Part shown: piece after piece, positions 18,959 through 27,738 of the stretch
How the letters are laid out: every line of letters begins with the position of its first letter
Position numbering within the stretch: the first letter of the stretch is position 1
Assembly: GCF_048269565.1 (NCBI RefSeq)
Contig: NZ_JBLXIK010000004.1
Location: 186,001-250,000, forward strand
Direction: 5' to 3'
DNA length: 64,000 nt
Source of the DNA: Maricaulis sp048269565
GTDB lineage: Bacteria > Pseudomonadota > Alphaproteobacteria > Caulobacterales > Maricaulaceae
Position numbers and translations under genes: made by a program
Notes under the pieces: generated by a model
Databases searched by the model: none
What the model was told of the DNA's origin: nothing
What the model saw: the letters and a program-made list of their open reading frames with translations, nothing else

Positions 18959-19726
18959 CTATTTGCCCGCTTCGTCCGCTGCGTCGGGCACCGAGCGCGG
19001 CATGTCCTTCATGACGCCGAGACGGCGGGCAACTTCCGCATAGGCCTCGGTGACATTTCCGAGATCGCGGCGGAAGCGGTCCTTGTCCATCTTCTCATTG
19101 GTTTCCATGTCCCACAGCCGGCAGCTGTCGGGACTGATTTCATCGGCCAGCACGGTGCGGACCATATCGCCCTCATAGAGGCGGCCGAATTCGAGCTTGA
19201 AATCGACCAGACGGATATTGACGGCCGCGAACAGGCCGCAGAGGAAATCATTGGTGCGCAGGGTCAGCGCCATCATGTCGTCGATTTCCTGCGGGCTGGC
19301 CCAGTTGAAGGAGGTGATGTGATCCTCCGATACCATGGGATCGTTGAGCTCGTCCTTCTTGTAATAGAATTCGACGATGGCCCGCGGCAATTGCTGACCT
19401 TCCTCGATCCCGAGGCGCTTGCTGATCGAGCCGGCCGCGACATTGCGGCAGACGACTTCCAGCGGAATGATCTCGACCTGACGCACCAATTGCTCACGCA
19501 TGTTGAGGCGGCGGATGAAATGGGTCGGGATGCCGATATGGGCCAGCTGCATCATGACATATTCGCTGATGCGGTTGTTGAGCACGCCCTTGCCTTCGAG
19601 CGTCGCCTTTTTCTCACCGTTATAGGCGGTGGCGTCGTCCTTGAAATACTGGACGATCGTGCCCGGCTCGGGACCTTCATAGAGGATCTTGGCCTTGCCT
19701 TCGTAGAGTTTCTTGCGGCGGGACAT
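18959..19726 (-). CDS. purC: Phosphoribosylaminoimidazole-succinocarboxamide synthase (SAICAR synthetase)
   Basis: This 255-residue enzyme ligates aspartate to CAIR with ATP, forming SAICAR. It begins MSRRKKLYEGKAKILYEG with the nucleotide-binding KLYEGKAK motif. LEVVCRNVAAGSISKRLG and the SAICAR signature LVDFKLEFGR (about residues 177-186) follow. The ATG at 19726 gives the correct family start. It is divergent from the DUF1476 gene across a 221-base region that should hold both promoters. Confidence 0.97.
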   Translation of the reverse strand: MSRRKKLYEGKAKILYEGPEPGTIVQYFKDDATAYNGEKKATLEGKGVLNNRISEYVMMQLAHIGIPTHFIRRLNMREQLVRQVEIIPLEVVCRNVAAGSISKRLGIEEGQQLPRAIVEFYYKKDELNDPMVSEDHITSFNWASPQEIDDMMALTLRTNDFLCGLFAAVNIRLVDFKLEFGRLYEGDMVRTVLADEISPDSCRLWDMETNEKMDKDRFRRDLGNVTEAYAEVARRLGVMKDMPRSVPDAADEAGK

Positions 19727-19947
19727 GGGCGGCGCTCCAGTCGGGGTCCGGGTCATGTTCGGACCGAAAATGCGCGACGCGGCCCGAATCGGAGTCCGGA
19801 CCGCGCGTTGAGGGGGCAAATTATCCGGCCTTTGTGTTATTCGCAATCCCTTGCTGCGGTGCGGCATGGCCTGTGCCGTGGCGATTGATTTCATGCAGCG
19901 GGCAAGCTAACCAATCCCCCAACGACCCATCCCCAAGGAGAGCCGCC

Positions 19948-20271
19948 ATGTCTGGCATTGATGATCGCGAATCCGGTTTCGAAAACAAGTATGCCCATGA
20001 CCAGGAACTGGACTTCAAGGCCAATGCCCGGCGCAACAAGCTGCTGGGCCTGTGGGCGGCCGAACTGATGGGCCTCGATAGCGAGGAAGCCCTGGCCTAT
20101 GCCAAGACGGTGATCGTCGCCGATTTCGAGGAAGCCGGCGATGACGACGTGTTCCGCAAGATCCGCGCCGATCTCGACGCGAAAAAGGTCGAACTCTCCG
20201 ATCATCTCCTGCGCAAGCAGATGGATGAACTGATGGCGACCGCCCGCGACCAGATCCAGACCGAAAGCTAG
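19948..20271 (+). CDS. DUF1476 protein, F1-ATPase zeta (inhibitory) subunit family
   Basis: A 107-residue helical protein starting MSGIDDRESGFENKYAHDQE. This is the family of the zeta subunit, which blocks rotation and ATP hydrolysis by the F1Fo-ATP synthase in Paracoccus. It has the conserved N-terminal FENKYAHDQELDFKANARRNK and LLGLWAA segments, where the N-terminal helix is the inhibitory element. The strength of inhibition varies between alphaproteobacteria, so activity here is inferred. The ATG follows AAGGAG by 6 bases. Position next to purC is shared by several relatives. Confidence 0.9.
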   Translation: MSGIDDRESGFENKYAHDQELDFKANARRNKLLGLWAAELMGLDSEEALAYAKTVIVADFEEAGDDDVFRKIRADLDAKKVELSDHLLRKQMDELMATARDQIQTES

Positions 20272-20284
20272 GCGCGCGGCGGGG

Positions 20285-20740
20285 TCAGCCCGCCGCCTCA
20301 ACCTCCGCCGTCACCGACAGCCAGCGATCCAGCGCCTCGCGGATATGGTCGCGGTCGTAATTGGTGGTGATGATCTCGAACACCGTGCCGGTCTCGCGGT
20401 CCATCAGGACCAGGAAACCGGTGCGGCCGACCATCTGGTCGTAGAGCCCGGTGATGCCCGCCTCCACGGCGCGTTCGCGCACCGCGGCGCGCTGACCGAG
20501 GGTGAAGTCAAAGCGGACGAATTCCACCGCGGCATCGGCATAGTCGGGGCGGACATCATCGATGCGCGGTTCCAGGATGCGGCAGGCGCCGCACCAGGAT
20601 GAGCGAAACATCGCCGCCACCAGCCGCGGCCGTTCCTGCTCGGTCTGCGAGGTCTCGGCCTCGGCGCTCCATTCCGCCCGCAGAAAATTCGGCGCCAGAA
20701 AAGCCCCCAGCAGGGCGAGGACGATGAGGGCGGTACGCAT
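20285..20740 (-). CDS. Exported thioredoxin-fold protein
   Basis: A 151-residue protein with a signal peptide (hydrophobic core residues 4-18, cleavage near LRAEW) and the redox motif WCGAC, Cys50 and Cys53. A later TGFLVLMDRETG strand resembles the cis-Pro region, but a plain cis-Pro loop is hard to see. It is likely a periplasmic thiol-disulfide protein. It converges on the zeta-subunit gene with 13 bases between stops, where GGCGGG/CCCGCC can pair. Confidence 0.8.
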   Translation of the reverse strand: MRTALIVLALLGAFLAPNFLRAEWSAEAETSQTEQERPRLVAAMFRSSWCGACRILEPRIDDVRPDYADAAVEFVRFDFTLGQRAAVRERAVEAGITGLYDQMVGRTGFLVLMDRETGTVFEIITTNYDRDHIREALDRWLSVTAEVEAAG

Positions 20741-20832
20741 GTGGCGAAGCTCCGTGTGATGCCTGTCCGGACTATAGGCGGGCGAGGCGATAAGGCGAGC
20801 GCGGCCGCCATCACACTCGCGTTATGTGAGCC

Positions 20833-21390
20833 TCACTCCGCCTCTTCCGGCCGGATCAGGCCTGGCAGGCCGTCGATCGACAGGGCGTTGCCGGTGTAGC
20901 GGCGCTCGCGCCATTCGGCGTCGGTGCGGTGTTCGTTATAGCGCAGCAGCTGGTCGCGTTCGCCCTTGAACTCGTAGAGCGGCACGCCCCAGCCGCAGCT
21001 GTCCTGGATGCGCGAGATGCGGGCGGTGATGACGGCGCGCGCCTTGGGGAAATCACCGTAGAGGGCGCGCTTCTCGGCAAAGCCGGGCTCGTCGAAACAC
21101 ACCGCATGGCCCTTGCCATACAGGCGCAAGATCTTGGCCGGCCCGTCCATGGCGCAGAACATGAAGGTGATGCGGCCATTCTGGCGCAGATGCGCCACCG
21201 TCTCGATGCCGGACCCGCCGAGATCGAGATAGGCCACCTCGTGCGGGCCGAGAATGCGGAAAGTGTCGTGGCCCTTGGGCGAGAGATTCACATGGCCATG
21301 GCCCGACGGCGCGGTGGCGACGAAGAACATCTTCTGCGCCGCGATGAAGGCTGTGACCTTGTCGTCTATCGTCTCGTAGATCTTGCTCAT
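20833..21390 (-). CDS. Pyridoxamine 5'-phosphate oxidase-like flavin protein
   Basis: A 185-residue soluble protein of the PNPOx-like split-barrel family. The N-terminal half shows the usual KMFFVATAPSGHGHVNLSPKG block, then HEVAYLDLGGSGIETVAHL and NGRITFMFCAMDG, which form the FMN/F420 pocket in relatives. It lacks the extra C-terminal features of true PdxH, so a general flavin-dependent reductase or binding protein is more likely than pyridoxal phosphate synthesis. The ATG at 21390 is preceded by GGGAGACATCC. Confidence 0.8.
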   Translation of the reverse strand: MSKIYETIDDKVTAFIAAQKMFFVATAPSGHGHVNLSPKGHDTFRILGPHEVAYLDLGGSGIETVAHLRQNGRITFMFCAMDGPAKILRLYGKGHAVCFDEPGFAEKRALYGDFPKARAVITARISRIQDSCGWGVPLYEFKGERDQLLRYNEHRTDAEWRERRYTGNALSIDGLPGLIRPEEAE

Positions 21391-21460
21391 GGATGTCTCC
21401 CTCGCTCGGGAGAAGCTTATGCCGGGACCCGGATGATTTCCATCCATTCGCCGGGCTTTC

Positions 21461-21504
21461 TTCCCCGTCCCTGACGGGGAAGTGGGCCGGACGCAGTCCG
21501 GGCC
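21461..21504. repeat. Paired palindromes downstream of purB (REP-like)
   Basis: TTCCCCGT/ACGGGGAA (21461-21468 and 21474-21481) is followed at once by GGCCGGAC-GCA-GTCCGGGCC (21485-21504). Both are strong hairpins in a 144-base gap between purB and the PNPOx-like gene. The layout is like a REP/BIME-type intergenic element, and it could also stabilise or end the purB mRNA. Confidence 0.4.
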
Positions 21505-21534
21505 GATGGGGCGGCGAGCCGGGGAGAAAAGTCG

Positions 21535-22836
21535 CTAGTCGGCAAACACCCGGGCGAAGATCGTGTCGACATGTTTGAGGTGATAGGCCTCGTCGAAACA
21601 GGCTTCGATCTGCGCATTGCTCATATGCGCGGTGACCTCGGGATCGGCCTTGAGATGGTCGACCAGCTGGCCGCCTTCATCCCAGGTTTTCATCGCATTG
21701 CGCTGCACGAGGCGATAGCTGTCCTCGCGTGACACACCGGCCTGGGTCAGGGCCAGAAGCAGGCGCTGGGAGTTGTGGATGCCGCCCTGGGCGTCGAGAT
21801 TTTCCTGGCAGCGATCAGCATGCACGATCAGACCTTCAACCATGCCGGCACAGCGCTGCAGCGCAAAATCGAGATGGCCATTGGCGTCCGGCCCGATACC
21901 GCGCTCGACCGAGGAGTGGGAGATGTCTCGTTCATGCCAGAGCGCGACATTTTCCATCGCCGGGGTGACGGCGGAGCGCACCAGGCGCGCCAGCCCGGTG
22001 AGGTTTTCCGTCAGGATCGGATTGCGCTTGTGCGGCATTGCCGAGGAGCCCTTTTGCCCCTTGGAGAAAAACTCCTGCGCCTCGCGCACTTCGGAGCGCT
22101 GCAGATGGCGCACCTCGATGGCGAGGTTCTCGATCGCCGAGGCGATCAGGCCGAGGGTAGCGAAATAATTGGCATGGCGGTCGCGCGGGATGACCTGGGT
22201 CGAGATCGGCTCGACCGCGAGGCCCATCGCGTTTGCGACATGTTCCTCAACGCGCGGATCGATATTGGCGAAGGTGCCGATGGCGCCGGAAATGGCGCAG
22301 GTGGCGATCTCGTCACGCGCCGCAACAAGCCGCGCCCGGTTGCGTTTGAACTCGGCATAGAAGCGGGCGAATTTCAGCCCCATCGTCGTCGGCTCGGCAT
22401 GAATGCCATGCGAGCGGCCGATACAGACGGTGAATTTATGCTCCAGCGCCCGCGTCTTCAGCGCCGCGAGCACCCGGTCCATGCCCTGGAGCAGAAGATC
22501 GGCACTGTCGCGCATCTGCACGGCCAGGCAGGTGTCGAGCACGTCGGATGAGGTCAGGCCCTGGTGCACAAAGCGGCTCTGCTCGCCGACATGCTCGCCG
22601 AGATGGGTCAGGAAGGCGATGACATCATGTTTGACCTCGGCCTCGATCTCATTGATCCGGTCGACATCAAACTCGACATCCTTCGCCGACCACACCGCCG
22701 CCACCGCCGATTGCGGCACCACACCCAGCTCCGCCAGCTTCTCGGTCGCATGCGCCTCGATCAGATACCAGATCTTGTACTTGTTCTGGTCCGACCAGAT
22801 GGCGGCCATTTGCGGGCGGGTATAGCGGGGGATCAT
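21535..22836 (-). CDS. purB: Adenylosuccinate lyase
   Basis: PurB cleaves SAICAR to AICAR and adenylosuccinate to AMP, so it works directly after PurC and again on the AMP branch. The 433 residues contain the superfamily signature GSSAMPHKRNP near residue 262 and the HxE-type region GRSHGIHAEPTTMG near residue 139. It starts MIPRYTRPQMAAIWSD at the ATG at 22836. It is on the same strand as the other pur genes but separated from them by a few non-pur genes. Confidence 0.96.
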   Translation of the reverse strand: MIPRYTRPQMAAIWSDQNKYKIWYLIEAHATEKLAELGVVPQSAVAAVWSAKDVEFDVDRINEIEAEVKHDVIAFLTHLGEHVGEQSRFVHQGLTSSDVLDTCLAVQMRDSADLLLQGMDRVLAALKTRALEHKFTVCIGRSHGIHAEPTTMGLKFARFYAEFKRNRARLVAARDEIATCAISGAIGTFANIDPRVEEHVANAMGLAVEPISTQVIPRDRHANYFATLGLIASAIENLAIEVRHLQRSEVREAQEFFSKGQKGSSAMPHKRNPILTENLTGLARLVRSAVTPAMENVALWHERDISHSSVERGIGPDANGHLDFALQRCAGMVEGLIVHADRCQENLDAQGGIHNSQRLLLALTQAGVSREDSYRLVQRNAMKTWDEGGQLVDHLKADPEVTAHMSNAQIEACFDEAYHLKHVDTIFARVFAD

Positions 22837-22889
22837 GGGCGGCTCCGTCGGCGCGTTGTGAGCAAGCGCGGGAGATGCGTTATGGGGGC

Positions 22890-23065
22890 GAAAAGGTCAA
22901 GGGGAGGGCACGTCCTTCTCCGAGAGGAGAAGGTGGCGCGAAGCGCCGGATGAGGCGGGCAAAATCACCGTGGGCGATTGGCGGGGGCGACGCAGTCCTG
23001 CACCGTGCCCATCGCCCGCCTCACCCGCCCTGCCGGGCACCCTCTCCTCGCGGAGAGGGAATGGG
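22890..23065. repeat. Long imperfect inverted repeat between threonine synthase and purB
   Basis: The left part has CCTTCTCC-GAGA-GGAGAAGG, then GCGCGAAGCGC and GATGAGGCGGGC. The right part has GCCCGCCTCACCC and CTCTCCTCGCGGAGAGG. The left GATGAGGCGGGC pairs with the right GCCCGCCTCACC across about 60 bases, so the whole segment can fold into one branched hairpin. It fills most of the 230-base gap upstream of purB and looks like a dispersed intergenic repeat unit. No gene is seen in it. Confidence 0.55.
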
Positions 23066-23066
23066 G

Positions 23067-24284
23067 CTACATCGCCCCCCAATCCACCTCAGCGTTGCGA
23101 TCCAGCACCCGCGATCCATCCGGCATCGCATACTTCAAACCCGAGCCACAATTGAACAGCACGCAATCCGCATCGCGCTCGATCAGCCCGTCATTCATCG
23201 CCTTTTCCATCGCGGCCAGCGTTGCGGCGCCTTCCGGGCACAAGAGGAGGCCGTCCTCGCGGGCACAGCGCACGCGGGCCGCCTCGATGGACGCCTCGGA
23301 GACGGCGATGGCGAAACCTTCGCTCTCGCGGCAGGCATCGATGATCAGGAAGTCGCCGATCGCCTTGGGGACGCGGATGCCCATCGCGGCGGTGCTGGCG
23401 TCGAGCCATTCTTCGGCGTGGCGCTCGCCCTTGTCCCAGGCGCGGACGATGGGGGCGCAGCCCTCGGCCTGGACGGCGATCATTTTCGGGCGGCGTTTGC
23501 CGATCCAGCCGAGTTGCTCCATCTCGTCGAAGGCTTTCCACATGCCGATCAGACCGGTGCCGCCGCCGGTGGGGTAGAAGATCGCTTCGGGCATGCGCCA
23601 GCCGAGCTGGTGGGCGAGTTCCAGGCCCATGGTTTTCTTGCCCTCGATCCGGTAGGGCTCCTTCAGGGTCGAGAGGTCAAACCAGCCCATCTTCTCCTTG
23701 CCGGCGGCGACCAGGGCGCCGCAATGATGGATCAGGCCGTTGACGCGGAAGACATGGGCGCCCTGCAGCGCCATCTCGCGGATATTGACCTCGGGCGTGT
23801 CATCGGGCGCGAAGACATAGCTCTCCATCCCCATGCGGCTGGCATAGGCTGACATCGCGGCGCCGGCATTGCCATTGGTCGGCATGGCGAGGCGCTTGAG
23901 GCCGAAACGGTGGGCCATGGCGACGGCGAGGGCGAGGCCGCGCGCCTTGAAACTGCCGGTCGGCAGGCGGCCCTCATCCTTGATGCGCACGCGGCCGGTG
24001 GCGCCGGAGGCTTTCGCCGTCGCGGGCACATCGATCAGCGGCGTTGTCAGCTCGCCGAGGCGGCAGACATCCGCGTCATCGGCGACGGGCAGAAGCTCGC
24101 GCCATTTCCAGAAGCCGCCGCGCCGCGCCGATATGGCACCGCGATCAATCTCGCGCTTCGCCTTGGCGAGGTCATAGCGCACCAGCAGCGGCTTGCCGGC
24201 GGCGGAGAGATTGTGCGGCTGGTCCTTGTCGTAATGCTTGCCGGTCTCGGAGCATTCCAGATGGGTGACATAGTCGTGGTGCAT
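23067..24284 (-). CDS. thrC: Threonine synthase
   Basis: A 405-residue PLP-dependent enzyme that converts O-phosphohomoserine to threonine. The N-terminus (VTHLECSETGKHYDKDQPHN) is typical of this threonine-synthase group. The PLP lysine is Lys113 in PTGSFKARG, the phosphate loop is GNAGAAMSAYA, and FYPTGGGTGLIG binds the cofactor phosphate. The C-terminal CPEGAATLAAMEKA and LFNCGSGLKY segments complete the fold type II core. The stop lies against the inverted repeat element. It is followed upstream by the amidohydrolase gene on the same strand, with a 22-base gap. Confidence 0.88.
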   Translation of the reverse strand: MHHDYVTHLECSETGKHYDKDQPHNLSAAGKPLLVRYDLAKAKREIDRGAISARRGGFWKWRELLPVADDADVCRLGELTTPLIDVPATAKASGATGRVRIKDEGRLPTGSFKARGLALAVAMAHRFGLKRLAMPTNGNAGAAMSAYASRMGMESYVFAPDDTPEVNIREMALQGAHVFRVNGLIHHCGALVAAGKEKMGWFDLSTLKEPYRIEGKKTMGLELAHQLGWRMPEAIFYPTGGGTGLIGMWKAFDEMEQLGWIGKRRPKMIAVQAEGCAPIVRAWDKGERHAEEWLDASTAAMGIRVPKAIGDFLIIDACRESEGFAIAVSEASIEAARVRCAREDGLLLCPEGAATLAAMEKAMNDGLIERDADCVLFNCGSGLKYAMPDGSRVLDRNAEVDWGAM

Positions 24285-24306
24285 ATGGGCGCTCCAGGGC
24301 TTGTGA

Positions 24307-26061
24307 TCAGGTGGTGAGACTGGACCAGATTGCCCTCAACACCAATCCGGCATGGCGCAGGGTGATCATGCGGGTGTCGACCGGACGGCCGGCGACCCAG
24401 GTGCCGCGCACTTCAAGCTGACGCAAGTCGCCGGCATCAAGGCTCAGCGGATCGCGTGCCAGCCAGGTGAAATCGGCGCGCTTGCCCGGCTCGATGGTGC
24501 CGATCTCAGCCTCCAGCTCGAGCTGGCGGGCGGCATTGATCGTCATCGCTTCAAGCGCCTGTTGCGTATTGAGCCGCTGGTCGGGCCCGATCAGCTCGCC
24601 GCCCTGGCGCGGCTGGCGCTCGATGGCGGTGGCCAGGGTGCGCATCGGATCGATCGGGGTGGCGGGATGATCGCCATGCAGGGTGATGACGGCGCCGCTG
24701 GCGAAGGCGTCGCCGACCGGCATGTAGCGCGCGGTGCGGTCCGGGCCGACCAGGTCGGGCAGGATATGGCCATAAAACCAGACATGGTCGACGAAGAAGC
24801 CGAGGCTGACGCCGAGCCGGGCGGCGCGCTCGATCTGGGCCGGGGTGATCAGGGCGAGATGTTCGAGCCGGTGATGCAGCATGGGGTCCGGCGCGGCGGT
24901 CTGCGCCGCCTCGATGGCATTGAGCGCCATCTCGATCGCCGCCTCGCCCTGGGCGTGGATGGCGATCTGATAGCCGCCGCGCTGGGCCTCGAGCACCAGG
25001 GCATTGGCGGCGTCCTGGCTGTAGTTGAGCGTGCCGCGCCAGTCGGGGGCGAGGCTCAGCACGTCTTGCGTGAAGTGCGAGCGCTGATAGGGCTCGGCCA
25101 GTGCCGCGCCGCCGATGAAGGGCGAGCCATCCATCCAGATCTTGACCCCGGCCAGCGAGGTGTTGGCATCCTGTCCGGCCCAGAGCTCGAGCGCATGGTC
25201 GCGCCGCGCCGGGGCCGTGTAGAGCACGGTGTTGACCGGGGCGCGCGGCTGGCTGGCGACGCCGTGCACCAGGGCGAGCGGATCGCGGGCATTGCCGACA
25301 AGGCTGGCGGCACCGATCGTGGTGTAGCCGGCGCGGGCATAGGCATCATATTGAAGATTGAGCAGCAGGTTCAGCGCCGCATCGCCGGCCTGCGGCATGG
25401 CGGCCATCACCTGGCCAATGGCGCTGATCTCGATCAGGCGGCCGGTGAGATTGCCATCGGCATCGCGTTCAAACTGGCCGTTTTCCGGATCGGGCGATGT
25501 GCTGCCGAGACCGGCGGCGGCCAGGGCGGCGGAATTGGCGAAGGCCTCATGCATCATCTGGGTGAGGATGATCATCGGCCGCTCCGGCGCGATGGCGTCG
25601 AGCTCGGCCAGGCCGGGCGGTGGCAGCGGGTCGAGCATCGCCGGATCCCAGCCGAAGGCGATGATCCACGGCGTCAGCCCGCGCTGGCTCGCGGCCCGGC
25701 GCAGCGTCTCTATGATCTCTTCGCGGCTGGCATGGCTGACCCCGCTGACATCAACCGCCGCGCCCAGCTGCGCCGAGGCGAGCGGATGCGTGTGCGGCTC
25801 GATCAGGCCGGGCACAAGCGTGCCGCCGAGCAGATTGACCCGCTTGGTGTTCCACGGCGCGAGCGCCTCGATCTCGGCCTTGCTGCCGGTCGCGATGATG
25901 ACGCCGTCGCGGACATAGACGGCCTCGACCGTCTGATCGCCGGCCATGGTTCGGATGGTGCCGCCATGGAAAATCTGGTGCTGCGACGCCGTCGGCGCCC
26001 GCAGCGACACGCCCCAGCTCAGCAAGAGCAGGGCAAGGGCGGTGGCGATCAGTCGTTTCAT
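24307..26061 (-). CDS. Exported YtcJ-like amidohydrolase
   Basis: A 584-residue metal-dependent hydrolase with an N-terminal signal segment (residues 4-18). The amidohydrolase metal ligands appear as GLIEPHTHPL near residue 88, and the central IHAQGEAAIEMALNA and HRLEHLALITPAQ segments carry further His ligands. The C-terminal GTIEPGKRADFTWLARDPL is the usual strand returning to the small beta-sandwich domain. YtcJ-type enzymes often act on N-formyl or amide substrates, but the substrate here is unknown. The export signal makes a periplasmic site likely. Confidence 0.82.
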   Translation of the reverse strand: MKRLIATALALLLLSWGVSLRAPTASQHQIFHGGTIRTMAGDQTVEAVYVRDGVIIATGSKAEIEALAPWNTKRVNLLGGTLVPGLIEPHTHPLASAQLGAAVDVSGVSHASREEIIETLRRAASQRGLTPWIIAFGWDPAMLDPLPPPGLAELDAIAPERPMIILTQMMHEAFANSAALAAAGLGSTSPDPENGQFERDADGNLTGRLIEISAIGQVMAAMPQAGDAALNLLLNLQYDAYARAGYTTIGAASLVGNARDPLALVHGVASQPRAPVNTVLYTAPARRDHALELWAGQDANTSLAGVKIWMDGSPFIGGAALAEPYQRSHFTQDVLSLAPDWRGTLNYSQDAANALVLEAQRGGYQIAIHAQGEAAIEMALNAIEAAQTAAPDPMLHHRLEHLALITPAQIERAARLGVSLGFFVDHVWFYGHILPDLVGPDRTARYMPVGDAFASGAVITLHGDHPATPIDPMRTLATAIERQPRQGGELIGPDQRLNTQQALEAMTINAARQLELEAEIGTIEPGKRADFTWLARDPLSLDAGDLRQLEVRGTWVAGRPVDTRMITLRHAGLVLRAIWSSLTT

Positions 26062-26128
26062 GGCGAGGCGCTTCTGCTGTTGTGTCAGCCGCCCATGCTA
26101 GGGCAATGATCCGCCATGACCAGAGCTT

Positions 26129-26809
26129 TCACATCAGCCCCAGTGTCTTGAAACTGGCTGTGTTCTCGCGCCCGATCACGAGATGGTCGTGGACGACGAT
26201 CTCGAAGGGTTTGCAGACATCGATCAGGGTGCGCGTCATCTCGATATCGGCCTGGCTGGGGGTGGCGTCGCCGGAAGGGTGGTTGTGGACCAGGATGATC
26301 GCCGAGGCCTCATTGGCCAGCGCTCGTTTGACGACTTCGCGCGGATAGACCGGGGCGTGGTCGATCGTGCCTGTGCCGAGCACCTCATCGCCGATCACCT
26401 TATTCTTGCGGTCGAGGAAGAGGACGCGGAATTGCTCGGTGGTGGCGTGTTGCATCGCCGTGCGGCAATAGGCGACCAGCGCCGCCCAGGACGCAATGAC
26501 GGGGCGGCCGATTACCTGTTCGCGCGCTAGCCGGGCGGAGAGCGCCTGGATCAGCTTGAGTTCGGCAGCGCAGCGCTCCGAGACGCCATCAATGGTGATG
26601 AGTTGTTCGACCGGGGCTGCGGCGACGCCGCCGAGATCGCCGAAGCGGGCGATCAGCGCCTTGGCGATCGGTTTGACATCGCGGCGCGGGATGGAGCGGA
26701 ACAGGTAAAGCTCCAGCAGCTCGTAATCGTGCAGGGCCTCACCACCCGCCAAGGTTAGTTTCTGGCGCAAACGCTCGCGGTGACCGTCGTTTTGCGCGGG
26801 GCCGGCCAT
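26129..26809 (-). CDS. radC: RadC-family JAB/MPN-domain protein
   Basis: A 226-residue protein with an N-terminal helix-hairpin-helix-like region (residues 38-100, including TIDGVSERCAAELKL). A JAMM/MPN+ domain follows, with its zinc ligands in HNHPSGDATPSQAD (His175, His177, Asp188). Despite the name, RadC proteins have no agreed DNA-repair activity. The ATG at 26809 gives the family N-terminus MAGPAQNDGHRERL. It sits 4 bases after the map stop codon, so the two are cotranscribed. Confidence 0.92.
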   Translation of the reverse strand: MAGPAQNDGHRERLRQKLTLAGGEALHDYELLELYLFRSIPRRDVKPIAKALIARFGDLGGVAAAPVEQLITIDGVSERCAAELKLIQALSARLAREQVIGRPVIASWAALVAYCRTAMQHATTEQFRVLFLDRKNKVIGDEVLGTGTIDHAPVYPREVVKRALANEASAIILVHNHPSGDATPSQADIEMTRTLIDVCKPFEIVVHDHLVIGRENTASFKTLGLM

Positions 26810-26813
26810 GGCG

Positions 26814-27650
26814 TCAGACGTTGTAGGGGGGCTTGTCGAGGCCCTTGGGCGATTTGGTGAAAATCTCGTAGCCATCGGCGGTGACTCCGAGGGAGTGCTC
26901 GAACTGGGCCGAGAGCGATTTGTCGCGGGTGACGGCCGTCCAGCCATCCCCCAGGACTTTCACATCGGGCCGGCCGAGATTGAGCATCGGCTCGATGGTG
27001 AAGAACATGCCCTCCCTGAGCACGACGCCTTCGCCGCGCGTGCCGAAATGCAGCACATTGGGGCTGTCATGGAAGAGCTGGCCGAGGCCGTGGCCGCAGA
27101 AATCACGCACCACCGAGCAGCGATTGGCTTCGGCGTGCTCCTGGATGATGGCGCCGATCGTGCCCAGCGTGACGCCGGGTTTGACCGCTTCGATCCCGGC
27201 CATCATCGCTTCATAGGTGATGTCGATCAGGCGTTCGGCTTTGCGCTTGGGCTGGCCGGCCGTGTACATGCGGCTGGTATCGCCATGCCAGCCATCGACG
27301 ATGACGGTGACGTCGATATTGAGAATATCGTCATCGCGCAGCGCCTTGGGCCCGGGAATGCCGTGGCAGACGACATGGTTGAGCGAGGTGCACAGCGAGT
27401 GGCGATAGCCGCGATAATGCAGCGTCGCCGGCGTGGCGCCATGATCGAGGATGAATTCGCGCGTCAGCCGGTCGAGATGCTCCGTGGTGACGCCGGCCTT
27501 GACCTCGGGCACCAGCATGTCGAGCACCTGGGCGCCGAGACGTCCCGCCTTGCGCATGCCCTCGAAACCTTCGGCTCCGTGCAGCTTGATACGCCCGTCG
27601 CGCGGCGATGGGGCATCATAATCGTCAATGCTGTCATAGGCAGTCGTCAA
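26814..27650 (-). CDS. map: Methionine aminopeptidase, type I
   Basis: This 278-residue enzyme removes the initiator methionine from nascent proteins. The five metal ligands are visible: NIDVTVIVDGWHGDTS (two Asp), FCGHGLGQLFHD (His), FTIEPML (Glu) and SAQFEHSL (Glu). The best start is a TTG at 27650, because GGAGGA lies 7-8 bases upstream and the protein then begins close to the family core. No in-frame ATG fits better. It is followed by radC with a 4-base gap. Confidence 0.95.
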   Translation of the reverse strand: MTTAYDSIDDYDAPSPRDGRIKLHGAEGFEGMRKAGRLGAQVLDMLVPEVKAGVTTEHLDRLTREFILDHGATPATLHYRGYRHSLCTSLNHVVCHGIPGPKALRDDDILNIDVTVIVDGWHGDTSRMYTAGQPKRKAERLIDITYEAMMAGIEAVKPGVTLGTIGAIIQEHAEANRCSVVRDFCGHGLGQLFHDSPNVLHFGTRGEGVVLREGMFFTIEPMLNLGRPDVKVLGDGWTAVTRDKSLSAQFEHSLGVTADGYEIFTKSPKGLDKPPYNV

Positions 27651-27683
27651 GGGGCAGTCCTCCGTTATCCCCCCATATAGCCA

Positions 27684-27713
27684 AAGCGCGCGCCGTTTGA
27701 AACGGCGCGCGCT
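27684..27713 (-). terminator. GC-rich hairpin between the M28 gene and map
   Basis: AGCGCGCGCCGTTT and AAACGGCGCGCGCT form a 14-base stem with a tiny loop. On the minus strand it follows the M28 peptidase stop by 26 bases and is trailed by TTGG rather than a full U-run. It likely terminates or protects the peptidase mRNA. Confidence 0.5.
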
Positions 27714-27738
27714 GGGATTGCTGGTAATTTCTTTCCGG

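Noticed and set aside
24352..26109. A 585-codon open frame antisense to the amidohydrolase
   Set aside because: Mirror image of a clear enzyme gene with the same third-position bias; no ribosome site or motif.
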